The notes beneath the pieces were generated by a model. It was not told the origin of the DNA and ran no database searches. It saw only the letters and a list, made by a program, of their open reading frames with translations. DNA of 64,000 nucleotides from Kitasatospora sp. CB01950 (GTDB lineage Bacteria > Actinomycetota > Actinomycetes > Streptomycetales > Streptomycetaceae). Positions 53,934-62,306 of the stretch are shown piece after piece. The stretch is taken from assembly GCF_001905465.1 (NCBI RefSeq), contig NZ_LISX01000003.1, positions 346,565-410,564 of the forward strand. Reading direction: 5' to 3'. Every line of letters begins with the position of its first letter. Positions within the stretch are counted from its first letter, which is position 1. Both the position numbers and the translations under genes were made by a program.

Positions 53934-54899
53934 TCAGCTGCGGGAAAGCCCCCTCCTCGGAAGGCGGCGGTACAGGAGGATCGCGCCTCGGGCCGCCAGG
54001 TAGCCGAAGGCGGACAGGACGAGGAGCTGGGGCAGCAGGGCGGTGGCGGCGGACGCCTGGCCGCCGAAGAGCAGGGGGTGAGCAGCGGTGGGGCCGCGAG
54101 GACGGTGGCGGCCATCACCGCGTCCCTGGGCCCGCGGGTGCTGCGGGCCGGCGCGGCTCCGGTGGCGAGCGGGGCCCAGAGGCCGAGCCCGGAGGTCGTG
54201 AGGACCTCGATCCATTCCTCCCCGCCGCCGGCGGCACCGACGGCCGAGGCCGTGACGACGACGGCGAGCCACAGCCCGGTGCCGGGGCGGCGCTCCCGGT
54301 CGGGCGGGGCGAGCAGGAGGATCAGGGTGTTGAGCGTGATCAGCCCCAACCCGCGCGGGCCGAGGCCGAGTTCGGCTGCTGCGGCTCGGTCCAGGCCGAG
54401 CAGCCCGGTGTAGGACAGCAGGCAGAACAGTGCCGCCGAAGCGGCGGCCAGCAGGGCCAGGACCCGTGCGGCGGACCAGCGGTCGGCCACCACCGCGCAG
54501 GCCGTGAGCGCGGCCGGGACGAGGAAAGAGACCGCCGCCAGGAGCGGGCCTCCGTCGGGGAAGCCGCTGGTGGAGGAGCCGTGGGTCTCGGGGCTGACGG
54601 CGGTTCGCACGTCGCGCACGACCGAGGCTGCCGCGTAGGTTCCGGCGAGCAGGGCGGCGATCGGCGCCGCGGTGGCGAACGCCCGGCCCGTCGGGCGGTG
54701 GGAGACCAGGCCGAGCCGGACCCGGACTCCGTGCCCGGCGACGTCGGCCACCTCGCGCAGCCCTCCGGCCGGACCGGAGAGCGATCCGGCGGGCGGCGAA
54801 GTCGGTCACCTCCGCGAGCGCGCCGGTGCCGTACGAGGACGGGTAGAGCGCGAGGGCCCGCCGGAGAAGCCAGGCGTTCAGGGGGTGCTTCGAGGTCAT
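53934..54899 (-). pseudogene. PadR-associated membrane protein, frame disrupted twice
   Basis: The reading starts MTSKHPLNAWLLRRALALYP and continues to the ALAEVTDFAARRIALRS region. Near 54780 the sense passes into another frame (LREVADVAGHGVRVRLGLV and a series of hydrophobic helices such as TAAPIAALLAGTYAAASVV and ALLAAASAALFCLLSYTGLL). Near 54080 it returns to the first frame (LLPQLLVLSAFGYLAARGAILLYRR-type end). Two compensating shifts mean either a decayed gene or two sequencing errors. It resembles the membrane partner usually encoded with a PadR regulator. Overlaps the PadR gene by 4 bp. Confidence 0.65.
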
Positions 54900-55246
54900 G
54901 CCGAGCCTCCTGCGGAACGGGTCCGGGGTGCCGCCAGGCGGCGGTCCGCCTCGCGCAGGGCGGAGCGCAGGCGGTCGGCCTCGGTCCTGAGCGACTGTTC
55001 TCCGTCCGGGGTGAGGGTGAACACGCGTCGGGGGCGTCCGTCCACCGTCTCCTCGCGCTCGACGCGGATCAGCCCCTCAGCCAGCAGGCGGTCAAGGGTG
55101 CCGTAGAGGCTGCCTGCGCCCAGTCGCACCCGACCGTCGGAGATCGCGGCGACCTCGTCCCCGAGCGCGTAGCCGTGGCGCGGCCGGTCGGCGAGTGCGG
55201 TGAGGAGGAGGAAGGTCGGCTCCTGCATGGAGCGTTTGTTCTTCAC
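54896..55246 (-). CDS. PadR-family transcriptional regulator
   Basis: 116 residues. MQEPTFLLLTALADRPRHGYALGDEVAAISDG is the PadR N-terminal helix and winged HTH start, LGAGSLYGTLDRLLAEGLIRV the recognition helix and wing, followed by a single dimerisation helix (EADRLRSALREADRRLA), so subfamily-2 size. Starts possible at GTG 55246 or ATG 55228; no good ribosome site precedes the GTG, which may be leaderless. Probably autorepresses through the box just upstream and controls the coupled membrane protein. Confidence 0.88.
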   Translation of the reverse strand: MKNKRSMQEPTFLLLTALADRPRHGYALGDEVAAISDGRVRLGAGSLYGTLDRLLAEGLIRVEREETVDGRPRRVFTLTPDGEQSLRTEADRLRSALREADRRLAAPRTRSAGGSA

Positions 55247-55253
55247 CCGGCAC

Positions 55254-55276
55254 ACCGTAGTACGGTCACCGTAGTA
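55254..55276. promoter_or_regulatory. Putative PadR operator
   Basis: ACCGTAGTA occurs at 55254 and 55268, and between them TACGGT-C-ACCGTA (55261-55273) is a perfect palindrome. It sits 8 bp upstream of the probable GTG start, over the likely promoter. Confidence 0.5.
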
Positions 55277-55508
55277 TCTGGCAAGAGGCGCCCCCGTTCT
55301 TCTCGGCCGACTGCGGGCCGCCCGCCCGGCGGCCCTTCGCTTCGCCGGGCCCCGCCCGCACCCCGGGCGGCAGCGGCGCGAGGTCCTGGGACACCCTTCC
55401 GTCCCGGCTGTGATTCACGTCACTGCTGGCGGCTCGGTGCAGCACCCGGCCCCGTTCCGCCGTCATGGGGGCAGTGATCGGGACGGGACGAGGAGAGGAG
55501 GTCGGCGG

Positions 55509-56057
55509 GTGAGGTTTCGCAGGAGCGGTCCGGGCAACGGATTCACGGAGTTCGTCGCACAGCGGTCGGGAGCGTTGTTCCGCACCGCGTATGCGCTGAC
55601 CGGTGACGTGCACGTGGCCGAGGATCTGGTGCAGGAGACGCTGGAGCGGGCGTGCCGACAGTGGCGGAAGGTCGCGGTGGCGGACTCGCCGGAGGCGTAC
55701 GTGCGCAAAGTGCTGGTCAACCTGGCCAACGACCGCTGGCGGCGGCTGTCGCGCCGGGGCGAGCGCCCCGGGCTGTCGGGGGTGCCCGAGACGGCCGACC
55801 CCCGGGACCGGTTCGGGCAGGTGGATCTGCGCGCGGAACTGATCGAGGCACTGCTCGGGCTGCCGATGGGCATGCGCAGCGTGGTGGTCCTGTACTACCT
55901 GCACGATCTGGACGCCCGGCAGGTCGCCGACGTCCTGGACATCTCTTCGAGTGCGGTGAGGTCCCAGCTCGCCCGCGGCCTGGCCAAGCTGCGCGATTCC
56001 GTATCGGGCGCCCAGGCGCCGCACACGCCGTCGGCCGCTTTCGGAGGTACGAAGTGA
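55509..56057 (+). CDS. ECF RNA polymerase sigma factor (SigE family)
   Basis: 182 residues. Region 2 runs through FRTAYALTGDVHVAEDLVQETLERACRQW and region 4 through LLGLPMGMRSVVVLYYLHDLDARQVADVLDISSSAVRSQLARGLAKL, both typical of the actinobacterial SigE-type (SigE70) group. GTG at 55509 with GAGGAGAGGAGG upstream. The next gene, which overlaps its stop, encodes a one-helix membrane protein likely to be its anti-sigma partner. Confidence 0.92.
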   Translation: MRFRRSGPGNGFTEFVAQRSGALFRTAYALTGDVHVAEDLVQETLERACRQWRKVAVADSPEAYVRKVLVNLANDRWRRLSRRGERPGLSGVPETADPRDRFGQVDLRAELIEALLGLPMGMRSVVVLYYLHDLDARQVADVLDISSSAVRSQLARGLAKLRDSVSGAQAPHTPSAAFGGTK

Positions 56058-56626
56058 GGAACACGTCATCCGGACCGGCCCCGTTCGAGCCGGGCCTCGA
56101 AGCCGAGCTGCGTGCCGCGGTGGCTTCCTTCGCCGACGGGCCGACGGCGCCGGTCGTCGACGCGGCCGCGATCGAGCGAGCCGTCAGCCGCAGCCGCACC
56201 CGCCGGGCGCTCCTCGGCACCGCTGCGGCGTGCTGCGTGCTGGCGTGCGCCACGGTGGGGTTCTTCGCGCTGAAGCCCGTGCCGCCCGCGCCCGGCACCT
56301 CCCTGTCCCCACCGGCGAACGGGGCGTGCACCCCGCTCGCCACCGGCACCCCCAAGAGCGGAAGCGCCGATGCGACTCCGACACAGGAGCAGGAGCAGAC
56401 CGCGGGAGCGGGCATCGCGCTGCCGGACCTGGCCGGCATGCCGGTCGAACAGGCCGAAAGCCTGCTGCGCGGACTCGGACTGAGCTGCACGATCATGCGG
56501 CACACGGACTGGAACGCTCCCGCCGGGCAGGTGATCAGCAGTCAGCCCCGGGGCGGCGCAGAACCGGTGGCACCGGGCTCGTCCGTCCTCCTGCTGGTCT
56601 CGACGGGCAAACCCGGCGGAACCTGA
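56054..56626 (+). CDS. Membrane-anchored PASTA-domain protein, probable anti-sigma partner
   Basis: 190 residues. A cytoplasmic N-terminus of about 58 residues ends in basic SRSRTRRA. One membrane helix follows (LLGTAAACCVLACATVGFFAL), then an extracellular Pro/Thr linker and a single PASTA domain (LPDLAGMPVEQAESLLRGLGL, VISSQPRGG, VLLLVSTG). PASTA domains bind peptidoglycan or muropeptides, so the pair may sense wall state. No canonical zinc anti-sigma motif is visible. GTG overlaps the sigma stop (GTGA). Confidence 0.85.
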   Translation: MRNTSSGPAPFEPGLEAELRAAVASFADGPTAPVVDAAAIERAVSRSRTRRALLGTAAACCVLACATVGFFALKPVPPAPGTSLSPPANGACTPLATGTPKSGSADATPTQEQEQTAGAGIALPDLAGMPVEQAESLLRGLGLSCTIMRHTDWNAPAGQVISSQPRGGAEPVAPGSSVLLLVSTGKPGGT

Positions 56627-57319
56627 GCGATCGGGCCCTTCGGCCCGCGCGCCGGCCGAGTGACCCAGGGGCCGGTGCCGGGCAGTCCGTCGACCGCGGC
56701 GCACCGGCTGGACGCCCGCCCCTTCGGGCTGCTGCTGGACTTTTCCGAGGGGCGCGTGCGGGGAGGGGAGTGGGGGGAGGGCTCCTGCCGGTGGGGCGCA
56801 GGGCCGTGGCGTCGGCGGAGCATGCGCGCACAGACGCTCCGCCCGTGCGCGCGCCGACCGCCGACTCCCCGTCCCGGCCGCGCCATGGCCTCGTCACGGT
56901 CCAGCGACAACGGCACCGCCGCACCCTCGCTGCTGACACCGTGTCAGTCATGAGACTCCGACTTCTCACGGTCGGCCTGACCGCCGCCGCGCGCCGCGAG
57001 CACCCGGAAGCGAGGTGACCGGACCCTTCCGTACCGCGCGTCGCGGCCGGCGCGCGCCGACCCGTGCCAGCTGCTATCCAGGACTCATGGGTCGTTTGAG
57101 CAGGTCACAAGGCATCTACAGGTGTCAGGAACGTGAGGCTGAGCGGCCGAGTCGGTCCCCTTCCTGCAAGTGAGAACCCCACCAGGGGTGAACGGAACGC
57201 GAGACTGTCTCCCCCCTTGCGGTCCGTTCACCCCTGAACGGACCTTCGCCCACCCGGGCCATGTGCCGATCGTTCAGGGTGAACGGACTTTCGCATACGA
57301 CGGCGGGTAGGAGACGGGT
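56627..57319. other. Intergenic region with repeated GTGAACGGA elements
   Basis: About 690 bp without a convincing gene. A perfect 7-bp-arm palindrome, CTGACAC-C-GTGTCAG, lies at 56933-56947. Near the HTH gene, GGTGAACGGA recurs at 57187, 57235 (as TGAACGGACC) and 57278. The middle copy is part of a perfect 10-bp-arm hairpin (57221-57230/57235-57244, loop CCCC). This looks like a set of binding sites or a terminator-operator mix upstream of the HTH fragment. Confidence 0.45.
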
Positions 57320-57578
57320 GTGAGCACGTTCCCGTACGGCTTCGACGCGGAGAAGCTACGGGCGGCCCGCACCGCCGCCGGCGCCTCGGTCGCCCGGATC
57401 GCCCGCGAGGTTGGCGTGACCGAGCGGGCGGTGAGCCTCTACCTCGCCGGTAGCCGCGTTCCCCGCCCGGAGCTGCTGCCCCGGCTGGCCAGGGCGGTCG
57501 GCGTCGCCCCGGCGGACCTGTGCACCGTTGAGCACGAGCGCCTGGTCCACCTGCGCGTGTTCACCGGCCGCAGCCGCT
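57320..57578 (+). pseudogene. XRE-type HTH protein, truncated
   Basis: GTG start. FDAEKLRAARTAAGASVARIAREVGVTERAVSLYLAGSRVPRPELLPRLARAVGV is a clear Cro/CI-type helix-turn-helix, and the following VEHERLVHLRVFTG fits the linker of longer XRE regulators. After about codon 85 the frame runs into DNA that, one frame over, encodes part of a potassium transporter, so the regulator lost its C-terminal half at this junction. Confidence 0.7.
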
Positions 57579-57930
57579 GTGCTGCTGGCGATGCGCGCCG
57601 ACAACGGGGGCGACGGCGGCATCATGGCGCTGATCACCCTGATCCGGCGGTTGGGCGCGAGGGCGGGGCGGAGGGCGACGGCCGTACTGACCGTGCTGGG
57701 CATCTTCGGCGCGGCGCTGTTCTTCGGCGACGGCATGATCACCCCGGCGATCTCGGTGCTCTCCGCGGTGGAGGGCGTGGAAGTCGTCCAGCCTTCGCTG
57801 GAGAAAGCGGCGGTGCCCCTGACGGCGGGCATCCTGTTGCTGCTGTTCCTCGCGCAGCGCCGGGGCACGGCGGCGGTGGGCCGGGTGTTCGGGCCGGTGA
57901 TGATCCTCTGGTTCACCGTGGTCGGGGCGT
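57579..57930 (+). pseudogene. Internal fragment of a Kup-type potassium transporter
   Basis: About 115 residues: MRADNGGDGGIMALITLIRR, then ALFFGDGMITPAISVLSAVEG, VPLTAGILLLLFLAQRRGT and VGRVFGPVMILWF. These match in order the RDNxGxGG, GDGxITPAISVxSAxEG and P-x-M-x-WF segments of Kup/HAK proteins (residues about 90-210 of the family). Both ends are missing. It abuts the XRE fragment on one side and a 9-bp repeat on the other. Confidence 0.85.
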
Positions 57931-57986
57931 GCGGGGCGTGCGGGGCGTGCGGGGCGTGCGGGGCGTGCGGGGCGTGCGGGGGGTGC
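57924..57986 (+). repeat. Seven 9-bp tandem repeats at a fragment junction
   Basis: GGGGCGTGC is repeated six times plus one variant, exactly where the Kup fragment stops and before the GalK fragment starts. In the Kup frame it would give repeated Gly-Ala-Cys, not a natural Kup sequence, so it is a slippage array at a break point. Confidence 0.85.
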
Positions 57987-58011
57987 GGGATCAACGAGCA
58001 CCCGCAGATCA

Positions 58012-58602
58012 CTGTTCCTCGACACCCGCGACCTCAGCTCCCGCCGGGTCCCGCTGGTCCTCGACGGGCTGCGGCTGCTGGTGATCGACACTCGGGTCAA
58101 ACACGACCTGGCCGACGGCGCCTACGCCGAACTGCGTGCCGGCTGCGAGCGGGCCGCCGACCTGCTCCGGCTCCCCGCACTGCGTGACCTCTCGCTGAGC
58201 GGCCTTGCCGAGGCACTCCGCCGCCTCCCGGCCGAACTCTGGCCCCTGGTACGGCACGTGGTCACCGAGAACGCCCGCGTCGAACAGGCCGTCACCCTGC
58301 TGAACGCCGGCGGCCCGGCCGCGCTCGGCCCGATCCTGGCTGCCGGACACGCCTCACTCCGCGACGACTACCGCGTCTCCTGCCCGGAGACCGACCTCGC
58401 CGCCACCACCGCCGAGGCAGCCGGCGCGCTCGGCGCACGCATGACCGGCGGCGGCTTCGGCGGATCCGTCATCGCCCTGGTCCCGGAGACCGCCGTTGAC
58501 ACCGCCCGCGACGCCGTCGCCACTGCTTTCCGTCACGCCGGCCACCGCGCTCCGCGCACCTTCACTGCCACTGCCTCCGCCGGAGCCCGCCGGCTCGTCT
58601 GA
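58012..58602 (+). pseudogene. C-terminal fragment of galactokinase
   Basis: About 195 residues starting LFLDTRDLSSRRVPL and including LLVIDTRVKHDLADGAYAEL, LVRHVVTENARVEQAV and the GHMP-kinase motif 3 GARMTGGGFGGSVIALV. This equals the last half of GalK (about 385 aa). The N-terminal GRTEYNxxH and ATP-loop parts are absent, so it cannot be active. The frame itself is intact to a normal stop. Confidence 0.85.
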
Positions 58603-58737
58603 CGACCTGGTGCAGCAGTGGAACGGCCGGGAACCTGTCACGGTCGCGGCCGGGGTGGTGAGGACGCGCACCATGCACGGCCGGCGCTTTGAGCGATCGC
58701 GCCGGGTTGCGCCGAAGCCGGTCCGATCATCGGCCCG

Positions 58738-59754
58738 GTGCTCTACCGTCTCCGCATGCGACCTCCGCTGCTGCACCGGCGCTGTCCCGAACTGGCCGGC
58801 TCGCTCCCCTTCCTCCGGCTCGGCGAGGGCCCCACGCCGGTCCGGGTGCTGCCCGGGCTCGACACGCGGGCCGAGTTGTGGATCAAGGACGAGAGCGGAT
58901 ACGGCGACGGCGGCTGGGGCGGGAACAAGGTCCGCAAGCTGGAGTGGCTGCTGCCCGAGGCCCGACGACGCGGTGCGAGGACCATCCTCACGGTCGGCGG
59001 CCTCGGCACCAACTGGGGCCTCGCCGCGGCCTGTTACGCGCGGGAACAAGGACTCCGGGTGGCCCTGGGCCTGATCGACCATCCGGTCGACGAGCATGTG
59101 CAGGCTCAACTGGCACGGCTGCGCGCCTCCGGGGCGACGCTGCACTTCCTGCACACCAAAACCGGATTGATCATGGCCGCGCCCTGGCTCTTCGCCCGGC
59201 ACACCTACGGCCGTACCCCGCCGTACTTCCTCCCGGCCGGCGGCTCCTCACCGCTCGGCGCGCTCGGCGCCGTCGAGATCGCCCTGGAACTGGCCGGACA
59301 GGTCGAGGCGGGAGACCTGCCGGAACCGGCATGGCTGGTCACTGCGGTCGGGTCCGGCGGCACCGCCGCAGGACTGGCCCTCGGGCTGCGCCTCGCCGGA
59401 CTGCGCACCCGCGTCCTCGGCGTCGTCGTCAACGACACCCTGCGGCTGGACACCGCCACCCTCCTCGGCCTGGCCCGCCGCTCCGCCGCCCTCCTGCGGG
59501 ACCGGGGCGCCGACCTCGGCCGTGCCAGGCCCGCCCCCGACGCGATCCGCACCGAGACAGCCTGGCTGGGAGACGGCTACGCACATCCCACCCGCTCCGG
59601 CGACCAAGCCCTCGCGCGAGCCGCGGCACAGGCCGGCCTGGCGCTGGAGCGCACCTACACCGCCAAGGCACTCGCCGCCCTGCTCGACCTGGACGCGACC
59701 GGCCGCCTGGAGGGCGGCCCCGTGGTCTTTCTGCACACCCACGGCCCGAGATGA
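58738..59754 (+). CDS. PLP-dependent D-cysteine desulfhydrase/ACC deaminase family protein
   Basis: 338 residues with the fold-type II layout: GGNKVRKLEWLLPEA contains the PLP Lys (NKVRKLE), TVGGLGTNWGLAAACYA is the Asn-loop that holds PLP, and VTAVGSGGTAAGLALGLRLAGL the phosphate-binding glycine loop. Family members deaminate 1-aminocyclopropane-1-carboxylate or split D-cysteine; specificity residues cannot be assigned here. GTG at 58738 or ATG at 58756. Intact, in contrast to its fragmentary neighbours. Confidence 0.88.
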   Translation: MLYRLRMRPPLLHRRCPELAGSLPFLRLGEGPTPVRVLPGLDTRAELWIKDESGYGDGGWGGNKVRKLEWLLPEARRRGARTILTVGGLGTNWGLAAACYAREQGLRVALGLIDHPVDEHVQAQLARLRASGATLHFLHTKTGLIMAAPWLFARHTYGRTPPYFLPAGGSSPLGALGAVEIALELAGQVEAGDLPEPAWLVTAVGSGGTAAGLALGLRLAGLRTRVLGVVVNDTLRLDTATLLGLARRSAALLRDRGADLGRARPAPDAIRTETAWLGDGYAHPTRSGDQALARAAAQAGLALERTYTAKALAALLDLDATGRLEGGPVVFLHTHGPR

Positions 59755-60221
59755 GACGACGCCCGCGGGAGCTGCTCATGGTCCTGCCGCGGTTTCCGGT
59801 GGCAGCGGCCGGCCGGCTTGCGGCAACGGAAGACGCCGGGTCGTAGCGCGGTGAGCGGGCCGCGTCCGGCGTGCGGGTGGTCCGTCACTGCGGTCGTGTT
59901 CGTCGTGTTCGCGGACGATCAGCCCCTTCTTCCCCAGCTTGCCGGCGCACAGTCACTGAGCCCTTCACATGCCTGTCAGCTCCCTCCGGGAGGGCTGACG
60001 GGTCGTCAGAAAAGTCAGCAAAAAGTCAGCAAAAAGTCAGCATTCATCCGCCCAGACCCTGCAAAACGGGCCCACAGATGGGAATCGGCGAGGTGGTGGC
60101 GATCCTCGGTGAGACCTCCGCTGAAGCCAGCCGCGACCTCTTGACGCTGTCGCCGGGCCTGGCCGCGAGGTGCCTCCCAGTACCTGCGGCCGGGGGCGCG
60201 CCGAGGGATGGTTTTAGCAGG
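59755..60221. other. Gap with an 11-bp repeat
   Basis: No gene recognised in 467 bp. GTCAGCAAAAA units with an 11-bp period lie at 60005-60041, the reverse complement of a GCTGACTTTTT-type motif also found beside the integrase fragments. Confidence 0.5.
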
Positions 60222-60404
60222 TCAGAGGCGGTTTCCGCGTGCCTTCAGGGCTACGTTCGGAAGCTCCGGGGCGGGCAGTCGGTCGCCCGGGTAGCCCTGG
60301 ACCTCACCGAACCGAACCCCCTTCTCCCAGTCGATTCGTGCTTGTACGATCTCCTCACTGGATCGGCCGATAAAGTTCCACCACAAAGTGATCTGGTCGT
60401 TGGA
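60222..60404 (-). pseudogene. C-terminal fragment of a pirin-family protein
   Basis: About 60 residues: NDQITLWWNFIGRSSEEIV, ARIDWEKGVRFGEVQGYPG and DRLPAPELPNVALKARGNR, then a stop. These are the standard last residues of actinobacterial pirins. The metal-binding cupin part is missing; the sequence joins an integrase fragment upstream. Confidence 0.85.
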
Positions 60405-60415
60405 GCCGACCGCTA

Positions 60416-60697
60416 TCAGGCTTCGGCGGTTTCGCCAAGGAAGTGCATGCTGCCGTACTGCTTGATGCGCTCCGCCTTGCGCTGACCCACGGGGGATACC
60501 TTGCGCGCGTGATAGACCTGGGCGAGCCGGGTCTTCGCCGACTCCTGGTCGGCGAAGCCGGACTCCTCGGTCTGCTGTCCCGATGCGTTGCGGTACCTGA
60601 TCTTGTAGTTGTGTGGGCACTTGCTCCAGCGGGACTCCGGGTGCTCGCACTCCTTGAAGAAGCTGCCCATGCCGCGGATGAGGCCTGTCGTCGCCAT
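60416..60697 (-). pseudogene. N-terminal fragment of a tyrosine-type site-specific integrase
   Basis: 93 residues beginning MATTGLIRGMGSFFKECEHP. The Cys pair in FFKECEHPESRWSKCPHNY, then YKIRYRNASGQQTEESGF and the following helix, is the N-terminal arm-binding start of Streptomyces phage/ICE integrases. The core-binding and catalytic domains are missing, and the sequence soon joins the pirin fragment. Confidence 0.7.
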
Positions 60698-60715
60698 GCT
60701 CGTCTCCGGGATCTT

Positions 60716-60732
60716 GCTGACCTTTTGCTGAC
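60716..60732 (+). repeat. GCTGAC-type paired motif beside the integrase fragment
   Basis: GCTGACCTTTTGCTGAC, 19 bp upstream of the integrase-fragment ATG. It differs by one base from the reverse complement of the unit at 60005-60041, and a near copy is in both long direct repeats (52295, 61076). Confidence 0.5.
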
Positions 60733-60785
60733 CCCGGATGTTGGACCATGCTCCTGAGCTGGGGAGAAGCGTCGATCTCGTGATA

Positions 60786-61454
60786 ACAAGGACAACTACC
60801 CCCGCCTGCAACGCGTCAAGGCCCGCTGGGACCCGCGCGACGTGTTCCGGCACGCCCTCTCGATCGAACTGCCGAACTGACCTGTCGGGCAGGCCCAGGT
60901 CGAACATCCGGTAGGGGGCATATCGGGATGAAGGGCGCAAATGAAGAGGGGGGTGTGGTGTGCTGTGAAGGAATGGGCAAGCAACAGTGCCTGCCTGAAG
61001 CGCCGACGGAGCCCGGTGTGCGGTGGGCCGGGTTCTCAGGTATCGGCGGATTCGCGAGGGTGTACTCGGATCAATGCTGACTTTTGCCGACCTGAACTGA
61101 CGTTGCGTCAGTGGCGCGGGCCGGGTTCTGGCTACGTGCAGGTAGCCGTGGTGCTGGTGCCGACGTCCACAGCCGGACCTTGAGACGCAGGCAGGTTCGA
61201 CTTGAGGGCGGGAACGCCGGCGGTCCGCTGTCGAGCACGATGACGGCGTGACCGGGGGAGATGTGAGGCCGCCGGTTTTGCAGGGCAGGGGGTCGGCGTC
61301 CGTGCTGCGGTCCTCCTCGCCGACCGCGTCCTCGTGGACGGTACCGACGATGAGCCCGCGCAGGGACCCGAGGGCAGGTGGCCACGCTGCTCGCACGAGT
61401 ACACGATTCGGTACCGCAACGCGGCCGTCCGCCAGGCCGAGGAGCCCGGGTTCG
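60786..61454 (+). repeat. Long direct repeat, copy 2
   Basis: 60786-61276 matches 52004-52495, and 61413-61454 matches 52496-52538. The intervening 136 bp are only here. It begins with a 31-codon copy of the C-terminus of the FAD oxidase, ending LPN instead of LPR, then the same non-coding sequence. It thus carries an oxidase-gene end without the gene. Confidence 0.9.
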
Positions 61455-61530
61455 CCAACTCGGAGAAGGCGAAGACCCGGCTTGTCGAGCAGTTCGGGGA
61501 TTACGTGGAGGAGTGGCGGAAGCCCCAGCG
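61334..61530 (+). pseudogene. N-terminal fragment of a second integrase
   Basis: GRWPRCSHEYTIRYRNAAV, RQAEEPGFANSEKAKTRLVE and FGDYVEEWRK resemble the integrase start at 60.4-60.7 kb (shared YRN, EEPGF/EESGF, KTRL) but on the plus strand. The frame loses integrase similarity after about 61530, where it meets the convergent fragment. Confidence 0.65.
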
Positions 61531-61534
61531 TGCG

Positions 61535-61990
61535 TGTCAGGATCCGCTGTTCGGCGTCGATGTCCTCGGCGTGGAACTCCGGAGACTTCGCCGATGCGGG
61601 TGGCGGTGCAGGCGCTGTGGACGACGCCGTCACCCCAGCCGCGGTAGTGGTTGTAGGAGGCGTCGACGAGTGCGGCTGCGAGTTCGGTGAGAGCGTCCCA
61701 GTCCCGCAGGGCGAGGCTGCGGGGTTCGAGCGGCTCGTCCTCGGCGTGGTGAAGTTCGTGCTGCCAGTCGCCGACGTGGGCCGGCCCGTTCGCGATCGGC
61801 CCGTCGGCGACGGCCTGGCGCAGGATGCGGCGGAGCACGGTGAAGGCGTTCTTGACGGTGGATCGGCTGCAGCCGTCGGCGGTCCGCGCGAACACGGTGC
61901 CGTGGATCAGGCCGATGGTGATCAGGCCGACGGGCAGGTGTCCGAGATCTGGGAGGATCCGCAGGCACAGGCCGGCGAGGTAGGGGGCGT
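61535..61990 (-). pseudogene. Central fragment of a tyrosine-type integrase, frameshifted
   Basis: FARTADGCSRSTVKNAFTVLRRILRQAVADG is the core-binding domain of this integrase group. DDEPLEPRSLALRDWDALTELAAAL-type helices follow (here EDEPLEPRSLALRDWD), then the catalytic Arg-I box CTATRIGEVSG. One extra C near 61578 shifts the frame; the other frame continues HAEDIDAEQRILTRT. The remaining catalytic residues, including the Tyr, are missing. Confidence 0.75.
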
Positions 61991-62306
61991 GAAACGGTAT
62001 CCGGCCGCGGTGCGCCGATCTTCGGGCCGGACCTGTACCTGATCAGCCTCTGGACGCCCGTCGACAAGGTGTCGTTCGACGAACTTGCGCTCTACCTGTT
62101 CGTCGCGCGGGGGAGGGCCGAGGCGGGCCTGGAGACGGTCTGGACGACACCCCGGACGTGGTCGTCAACAACTACTACGAGGACTGATCCGCGCGTCCCC
62201 GGACCCCGCCCCTCGGTAACCCGCTTGCCAAAAAGCCCATGTGAGGGTGTATGAATCCAGGGCCCACGCCAATCGTGGGCCCTGGAACAAGGGGGTTTCC
62301 CGCTCG
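61991..62306. other. Gap with an unidentified coding remnant
   Basis: 62031-62150 reads GPDLYLISLWTPVDKVSFDE and LALYLFVARGRAEAGLET, with good codon bias. A shift near 62130 would continue DTPDVVVNNYYED to a stop at 62187. It looks like the C-terminus of some protein but I cannot name it. An inverted repeat, GGGCCCACG-CCAATC-GTGGGCCC (62263-62283 area), lies before the lectin gene and may be a terminator or operator. Confidence 0.3.

Noticed and set aside
57924..57986. Gly-Ala-Cys repeat as a coding metal-binding segment
   Set aside because: It lies at the break of a Kup fragment and has the form of slippage; no intact protein contains it.
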